Positions 6,579-10,564 of a stretch of 10,564 nucleotides of DNA are shown here, in pieces (within the stretch, counting starts at the first letter, position 1; every line of letters starts with the position of its first letter). The notes below the pieces were generated by a model, which worked only from the letters and a program-made list of their open reading frames with translations, was not told where the DNA came from and made no database searches. The stretch is taken from NCBI GenBank assembly GCA_022361135.1, contig JAKSBM010000007.1, positions 1-10,564 on the forward strand. Reading direction: 5' to 3'. The DNA is from Desulfobacterales bacterium. GTDB taxonomy: Bacteria; Desulfobacterota; Desulfobacteria; Desulfobacterales; Desulfobacteraceae. Made by a program: the position numbers and the translations under genes.

Positions 6579-6591
6579 AAATCCTGGATTT
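6579..6591. promoter_or_regulatory. 13-bp palindrome between HAD and TetR genes (possible operator)
   Basis: AAATCC-T-GGATTT is a perfect dyad. It overlaps the ribosome site (AGGA) of the HAD gene on the minus strand and ends 4 bp before the -35 of the tetR-like promoter. A regulator bound here could affect both genes. It is short, so chance occurrence is possible. Confidence 0.35.
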
Positions 6592-6595
6592 TACG

Positions 6596-6624
6596 TTGAC
6601 TTCCCCGGTCCCTGCTCCTATATT
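6596..6624 (+). promoter_or_regulatory. sigma70-type promoter of the TetR gene
   Basis: TTGACT (6596-6601), 17 bp, then TATATT (6619-6624) is a strong match to the consensus in both boxes and spacing. Transcription should begin near 6630-6632, which is directly at the ATG at 6633. Confidence 0.65.
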
Positions 6625-6632
6625 AAGCCACC

Positions 6633-7223
6633 ATGAAAACCCAGCGTAAAAAAATAAAAATCATTGAAGCCGCCGGTCGGATATTCTCCCAAAAGGGGTT
6701 CCACCAGACCAAGATGGATGAAATTGCGGAAAAGGCCCAGGTGGCCAAGGGCACCCTGTACTATAATTTTTCCAGCAAATCAAAACTCTTTGCCGCCACC
6801 GTCACCCATGGGCTCAATGAGGTCATGGATACCATTAAAACGGAATTGGAATCCAACCTCCCCTTTAAGGACCATTTCCATTCCCTGGTGGGCGCGGTGA
6901 TCCGGGTCTACATCCGCAACAGTGAAGTCACGCGGATCTACGCCAATGAGTTGTCCTCGGGCATTGAACCCAAGGTTCTCAATGAGATCAAGGCCGTGCG
7001 CCAGAATTTCATTGATTTCATCGAGGAAAAGCTAGTCATGGGCGAGAAAAAGGGCTATCTGAAATCCATGCCCCCCAGCCTCACGGCGGTCTCGGTCATC
7101 GCCCTCATGGACTCCCTGTGCAACCATTACCTGGAAAATCCCAAAACCGCCACCGAGGACGAAATCATCGAAACCGCATATGCCCTGCTCTCCACCGGTC
7201 TTTTCAAACCCGAAACCTGCTAG
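6633..7223 (+). CDS. TetR/AcrR-family transcriptional regulator
   Basis: 196 residues, the usual TetR length. Residues about 8-56 form the TetR_N DNA-binding domain: KIIEAAGRIFSQKGFHQTKM, then DEIAEKAQVAKGTLYYNFSS with the recognition helix (about 38-45, AKGTLYYN), then KSKLFAA. The remaining all-helical part (about 60-190) is the ligand-binding and dimer domain, variable in this family, so the ligand cannot be named. The start is fixed at ATG 6633 because an in-frame TAA lies at 6624-6626. No Shine-Dalgarno sequence precedes it, and the promoter predicts a nearly leaderless message. It converges with the FGGY kinase gene (7 bp between stop codons) and diverges from the HAD gene. Candidate targets are its own promoter, the HAD gene, and the palindrome in the FGGY promoter; these assignments are inference. 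Confidence 0.92.
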   Translation: MKTQRKKIKIIEAAGRIFSQKGFHQTKMDEIAEKAQVAKGTLYYNFSSKSKLFAATVTHGLNEVMDTIKTELESNLPFKDHFHSLVGAVIRVYIRNSEVTRIYANELSSGIEPKVLNEIKAVRQNFIDFIEEKLVMGEKKGYLKSMPPSLTAVSVIALMDSLCNHYLENPKTATEDEIIETAYALLSTGLFKPETC

Positions 7224-7230
7224 GCATGGC

Positions 7231-8844
7231 CTACCGGTTTAACCGGTGAAACAGCTTCCTGTTTTTGGCGTATAGTTTCTGGAACACCTCAAACATGGGA
7301 TCGTAGACCTTGGTGGTTTCCGGATCCGGGACAAAGGTTTTTTCAATGTGAACCATTTCCTTGGCCGCCGCCGGGGTTGAAACCTGTCCCAGGCCCAGGC
7401 CGCAAATCAGTGCGGCTCCGGCAGCCCCGGCATTTTGGGGATCCCGGGGAACCTCGATGGTATGCTGGGTGATGTCGGCCATGATCTGGCAAAAGACATC
7501 GGATTTGGCCCCGCCCCCCACAAGGCGGATGGAATCCTGGGCGCCGATGCGTTTTTCCATGGCCTCCAGCATCCACCTTTTATGGAAGGCCATCCCTTCC
7601 AGCACCGCACGAATCATGGCCCGCTTCCCACTTTTCAACCCCAGATTGAAAAACATGCCCCGGGCAAAGGGATCTTCCTTGGGCGCCCGGTTTCCATGGA
7701 GCCAGGGGGTAAAAATCACCCCGCCGGAACCCGGGGGAATCTCCGCCACCTTCCGGTTCAATAAATCGTAGAGCCCATCACTTTCCCCCAGGGAAGGCAA
7801 CCGCCCCTGGTCATCCTTATAAACACCTAAACTGTCCACGGCCAAATGATCCCGAACCCATTGGAGACAAAGACCCGAAGTTTCCTGCTCGGCCACAAAA
7901 TTATAGGCGCCCGGCATGGCCCCGCAAATGGAAGCCATGAAATTGCCCACATCCACCATGCGTTTTTCCACATGGGCCACCACCCAGCCCGAGGTGCCCA
8001 CATAGGCATGGATGTCCCCCTGCTCCAGGCAACCGCTGCCCATGGGGATCAGGGTAATATCACCGCCGCCGCAGAAAACCGGACAGCCCGGGGCCAGCCC
8101 CAGGTCTGCCGCAGCTTCGGCTGTCAGTTCTCCGGCCAGGTCCGTCGCCCCCTGAACCCCGGGCAACAACCCCGGATCCACCCCAAAAAGGCCGCAAAGG
8201 TATTTTGACCACCCCTCCCGTCCCGGCCGGGTATCGTAAAGGAAGGTGAGATGGGCGGAGTCCCGGGTCATGGTCCCCTTGCCCGTGCAGCACAGGGCCA
8301 GGTAGTCCCGGACATCCAACCATTGGCAGGCCCGTTCCATGACCTCGGGCTCATGGTGCTTCACCCAATGGTATTTCCACAGGGGATCCTTGGCCGTGGC
8401 CGCAGCCCCGCCGGTGAAATAGAGGGAGGTTAACAATTTGCGGGCATTGAGGCCGGCGACCCTGGGAAAGCCCCGGGCAAAACCGGATTCAAAAATCCGG
8501 GTGGCCCGGCCGTCCATGTAGCCCATGGGATTTCGCAGAACCCGCCCCTGGTCATCCACCAGGATCAGGGCCTGCATCTGGCAACAAAAGGAAAGGGCTT
8601 TGATTGCCCCACGGGGGGTGCCGGTGCGCTCCAGAACGGCCGCACTGCCCCGGCACAAGGCCTGCCACCAATCCTCGGCCCGCTGCTCCGCCCCACCGTC
8701 TGCGGTGGTAAAGAGGGGATACTCCTCCACCTGGGAATCCAGGAGATTGAGATGGCTGCCCAGTTCATAGAGGCAGGTTTTGGCACCGGTGGTGCCCACA
8801 TCATAGGCCATGACCAATACAGAAGAAGGGGACTCGGCTTTCAT
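7231..8844 (-). CDS. FGGY-family carbohydrate kinase (xylulokinase-like)
   Basis: 537 residues, cytoplasmic ATP-dependent sugar or polyol kinase. FGGY_N: the phosphate loop AYDVGTTGAKT (Asp15), the substrate loop CCQMQALILVD (87-97), and the catalytic base Asp262 in FCGGGDIT. FGGY_C: the YVGTSGW motif (281-287), WLHGNRAPKEDP (381-392), the helix MIRAVLEGMAFHKRWM, the LVGGGAKSDVFCQIMAD signature (441-457) and NAGAAGAAL (471-479). The layout matches XylB, but E. coli XylB is 484 residues, and its QMHG and GGGDN substrate residues are QMQA and GGGDI here. The substrate is therefore probably not D-xylulose. Start ATG 8844 has AAAGG four nt upstream, and an AGGAG a little further away. The promoter carries a palindrome between its boxes. 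The divergent neighbour is a sulfatase-fold protein; no sugar transporter or isomerase is in view. Confidence 0.9.
   Translation of the reverse strand: MKAESPSSVLVMAYDVGTTGAKTCLYELGSHLNLLDSQVEEYPLFTTADGGAEQRAEDWWQALCRGSAAVLERTGTPRGAIKALSFCCQMQALILVDDQGRVLRNPMGYMDGRATRIFESGFARGFPRVAGLNARKLLTSLYFTGGAAATAKDPLWKYHWVKHHEPEVMERACQWLDVRDYLALCCTGKGTMTRDSAHLTFLYDTRPGREGWSKYLCGLFGVDPGLLPGVQGATDLAGELTAEAAADLGLAPGCPVFCGGGDITLIPMGSGCLEQGDIHAYVGTSGWVVAHVEKRMVDVGNFMASICGAMPGAYNFVAEQETSGLCLQWVRDHLAVDSLGVYKDDQGRLPSLGESDGLYDLLNRKVAEIPPGSGGVIFTPWLHGNRAPKEDPFARGMFFNLGLKSGKRAMIRAVLEGMAFHKRWMLEAMEKRIGAQDSIRLVGGGAKSDVFCQIMADITQHTIEVPRDPQNAGAAGAALICGLGLGQVSTPAAAKEMVHIEKTFVPDPETTKVYDPMFEVFQKLYAKNRKLFHRLNR
7233..7264 (+). 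terminator. possible TetR transcript terminator inside the FGGY 3' end
   Basis: Immediately after the tetR-like stop come the palindrome ACCGGTT-T-AACCGGT (7233-7247) and a hairpin AAACAG-CTTC-CTGTTT (7249-7264), with one more T before GGCG. The stems are short and the T run is brief, so this is only a weak terminator candidate. It lies within the convergent FGGY coding sequence. Confidence 0.3.
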
Positions 8845-8892
8845 GGAACCTTTGAACTCCTTATCTTGGGGTCTTTCCTGCTCGGGTGAAGG

Positions 8893-8910
8893 GGGCCGGA
8901 CTTCCGGCCC
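8893..8910 (-). other. GC-rich hairpin in the FGGY mRNA leader
   Basis: GGGCCGG (8893-8899) and CCGGCCC (8904-8910) form a perfect 7-bp GC stem with a 4-nt loop. It lies in the transcribed leader, about 50 nt upstream of the FGGY start, and no T tract follows on either strand. It may stabilise the 5' end or act as an attenuator part. Confidence 0.45.
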
Positions 8911-8925
8911 GCCATCCTGACCGAA

Positions 8926-8954
8926 TTCATATACTGACCAGTCAGTTTGTTCAA
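8926..8954 (-). promoter_or_regulatory. FGGY promoter with operator palindrome in the spacer
   Basis: On the minus strand TTGAAC (8954-8949), 17 bp, then TATGAA (8931-8926) form a sigma70-type promoter. The spacer contains the dyad ACTGAC-CA-GTCAGT at 8933-8946 (6-bp perfect arms, 2-bp centre). A protein bound there would block RNA polymerase, as TetR-type repressors do. The TetR-family gene that converges with FGGY is the obvious candidate, but this is unproven. Confidence 0.6.
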
Positions 8955-9146
8955 GTTTTTTCCATCATTCCAGTCCTACACCCTGGAATCTCGCATATTT
9001 GCACAGGATTAGCCATGGATAATTCCCTTGACAAATGAACCATACTCTATCATGGATGGAGGGTTAGCCCGGACAGTTTATGAAGCAAACAAAATCCAAG
9101 TGAGCCCGGCAAAACCAATTACAGACGCCCTTTTAAGGAAATTACC

Positions 9147-10564
9147 ATGCGCATCCAGCAGTTTCGAAAAATTCTCCTTTCCAGCCTTACGGTCATGGCA
9201 ACGGCAGCAGTTTTGGTATTCACCCTGAAACTCTACTTCAGCCCGGAACCCGTGGCAAGCTACCTGGGCAGCAATATCACACAGACCTTCTCCCCCCTTC
9301 TCTCCCCTAAGTTTGACAGGGAGCCCTATGATCAGGACAGCCGAGTGGACATGGAAATCGGCAAAGTGATCCAGGTGGAAAAAAGGGAAGACCGCCCCAA
9401 TATCATCCTGGTCCTGGCCCAGGGGCTGGGCTATGGTGACCTGGGATGCTACGGCAACCCCCTCATCCCCACCCCCAACATCGATCGTTTGGCCCACCAG
9501 GGCAGCCGCGCCACCTCGTTTTATGCGGCCAATTCCTCCCCTTCACCGGCCCGGGCGGCATTGATGACCGGCAGATACGCCCATCGCACCGGGGTTTCCT
9601 TCACCCTCTATCCCGGGGATGATCCCCAGCCCATGCGCCAGGTCATGCACAATATGGAAAAGGCCATTGCCCGCATCGGCGCCTTTGACCACCCCGACGA
9701 TTTAAGCATTCTCAACGGCCTTCCCCCCTCTGAAATCACCCTGGCCCGGGCCTTGAAGACCGCAGGCTATGCCACGGCCCTGTTCGGAAAATGGGAGCTG
9801 GGGGATTTCACCACCCACCCGGAATTCCATCCCCGGGCCCATGGATTTGACACCTTTGCCGGATTCAGCCTGACCGGTGGAGACTGGCCCATTGCCTTCT
9901 GGGAAGACAGAACTCCGGTAAAAAAAGATATCGGCTCCCCTGGAGAACCCGCCATGGAAGCCCTCATGGAGCGGGCCCTGGCCTACATGGATAAGCGAAA
10001 CCATGCCGAGCCCTTTTTCCTGGTATTCTCCCCCACCATGGCAGGGACGCTCTCCACCGGAGAATCACCGGACCCCGCCGGTAACAGGGGACGATCCCTG
10101 CGTGAACTGGATCAGAACATGGGTCGCCTCATGGACCGGCTCACCCAGCTTGGACTGGACCGGGAAACCCTCATCCTCCTCACCTCGGACACGGGACCGG
10201 TGACCAACGGCCGCACCATGCCCTTCCAAGGCAAGTCCGGGGACGGACGGGAAGGCGGATTCAGAATCCCCTTCCTGGCCTGGTGGCCCGGCCACATCCC
10301 CCCGGCCTCCCGGATGGATTTCCCGGCCAATCAATTGGACATTTTCCCCACCCTGCTCCAACTGGCCGGCCTATCCCTTCCCGGGGACCGGATCATCGAC
10401 GGTCAAAGCCTGCTCCCGTCCCTCACGGGTAAGGCACAAATGTCCCAACCCCGACAATTTTTCTACTTCCACGGCAACCAGCTCCTGGGGATTCGCAACC
10501 AGGAGATGAAATACATCGACCTTCCCTTCCCCGCCCTTTTTGACCTGGATCGGGATCCGTCGGA
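9147..10564 (+). CDS. membrane-anchored sulfatase-fold protein, probably catalytically degenerate (3' end outside window)
   Basis: An open frame of 472 codons from ATG 9147 (AAGGA 7 nt upstream), without stop or frameshift, running off the right end. Residues about 8-30 form one hydrophobic segment, a signal anchor, so the body should be periplasmic. From residue 84 it follows the type-I sulfatase plan: RPNIILVLAQGLGYGDLGCYG, PTPNIDRLA, ARAALMTGRYAHRTGV, ALFGKWELGD, HPRAHGFDTFAGF, PFFLVFSP, LILLTSDTGP, EGGFRIPFLAWWPGHI and DIFPTLLQLAGL. The active-site residues are mostly replaced: metal Asp pair to Gln92-Gly93, formylglycine Cys/Ser to Pro132, active-site His to Glu217 and Gly300, metal Asn to Thr349. 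Arg136, Lys215, Asp348 and Lys363 remain. An ordinary sulfatase would be inactive with these changes. A structural, binding or different catalytic role is inferred. Confidence 0.85.
   Translation, partial: MRIQQFRKILLSSLTVMATAAVLVFTLKLYFSPEPVASYLGSNITQTFSPLLSPKFDREPYDQDSRVDMEIGKVIQVEKREDRPNIILVLAQGLGYGDLGCYGNPLIPTPNIDRLAHQGSRATSFYAANSSPSPARAALMTGRYAHRTGVSFTLYPGDDPQPMRQVMHNMEKAIARIGAFDHPDDLSILNGLPPSEITLARALKTAGYATALFGKWELGDFTTHPEFHPRAHGFDTFAGFSLTGGDWPIAFWEDRTPVKKDIGSPGEPAMEALMERALAYMDKRNHAEPFFLVFSPTMAGTLSTGESPDPAGNRGRSLRELDQNMGRLMDRLTQLGLDRETLILLTSDTGPVTNGRTMPFQGKSGDGREGGFRIPFLAWWPGHIPPASRMDFPANQLDIFPTLLQLAGLSLPGDRIIDGQSLLPSLTGKAQMSQPRQFFYFHGNQLLGIRNQEMKYIDLPFPALFDLDRDPS

Larger units (their letters stand above)
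8845..9146. other. divergent regulatory interval between FGGY and the sulfatase-like gene
   Basis: 302 bp with no credible gene. From left to right it holds the FGGY leader with a strong hairpin (8893-8910), the FGGY promoter and operator (8926-8954), a spaced dyad ATTCCAG-N9-CTGGAAT (8967-8989), and a TTGACA at 9028-9033 with TATCAT only 14 bp further on, which is too close for a normal promoter. AAGGA at 9135-9139 is the ribosome site of the rightward gene. Confidence 0.6.

Noticed and set aside
5963..6580. Long + strand open frame (205 codons) opposite the HAD gene
   Set aside because: The HAD motifs I-IV on the minus strand are complete; the antisense translation has no recognisable domain and is a shadow of GC-biased codons.
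9028..9053. TTGACA with TATCAT as the promoter of the sulfatase-like gene
   Set aside because: The spacer is only 14 bp, too short for sigma70; the real promoter remains unlocated.

Overview
The window fits a Gram-negative, probably anaerobic bacterium, most likely a sulfate-reducing Desulfobacterota lineage. This is inference from gene content: a URO-D-superfamily protein next to transport genes, a DUF1858/DUF438/hemerythrin/PAS protein, an exported DJ-1/PfpI protein, a Tsx-like outer-membrane channel and a sulfatase-fold protein. No rRNA or tRNA is present to confirm it. Eight protein genes are supported, two of them cut by the window edges. No CRISPR array, transposase or tRNA was seen.

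Left region (1-2880, + strand): the 3' end of a URO-D-superfamily gene, a 12-TM MFS transporter and a Tsx-like outer-membrane channel. Together they could move one small molecule across both membranes to a cytoplasmic enzyme. Between the first two genes lies a compact 78-nt nested inverted repeat (583-660) that folds as a four-way cloverleaf. A 100-bp inverted repeat follows the channel gene. This block looks richer in A and T than the rest.

Middle region (3238-6574, - strand): an exported DJ-1/PfpI protein, a DUF438-hemerythrin-PAS protein and a HAD-IB phosphatase. All read leftward and are separated by gaps of more than 200 bp, so each probably has its own promoter. The DJ-1 promoter has a 12-bp direct repeat just upstream of its -35. 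The DUF438 gene has a perfect TATAAT.

Right region (6575-10564): a TetR regulator is divergent from the HAD gene and convergent with an FGGY carbohydrate kinase. The TetR gene has a good sigma70 promoter whose predicted start leaves almost no leader. The FGGY promoter carries a palindrome exactly between its -35 and -10, a typical repressor site. A membrane-anchored sulfatase-fold protein is divergent from FGGY and runs off the right end.

The most striking observation is that this sulfatase-like protein keeps the fold signatures but has lost most of the catalytic set: both N-terminal metal Asp residues, the formylglycine Cys/Ser, both active-site His residues and the metal Asn. It looks like a maintained pseudoenzyme, or an alkaline-phosphatase-superfamily protein with a different chemistry.
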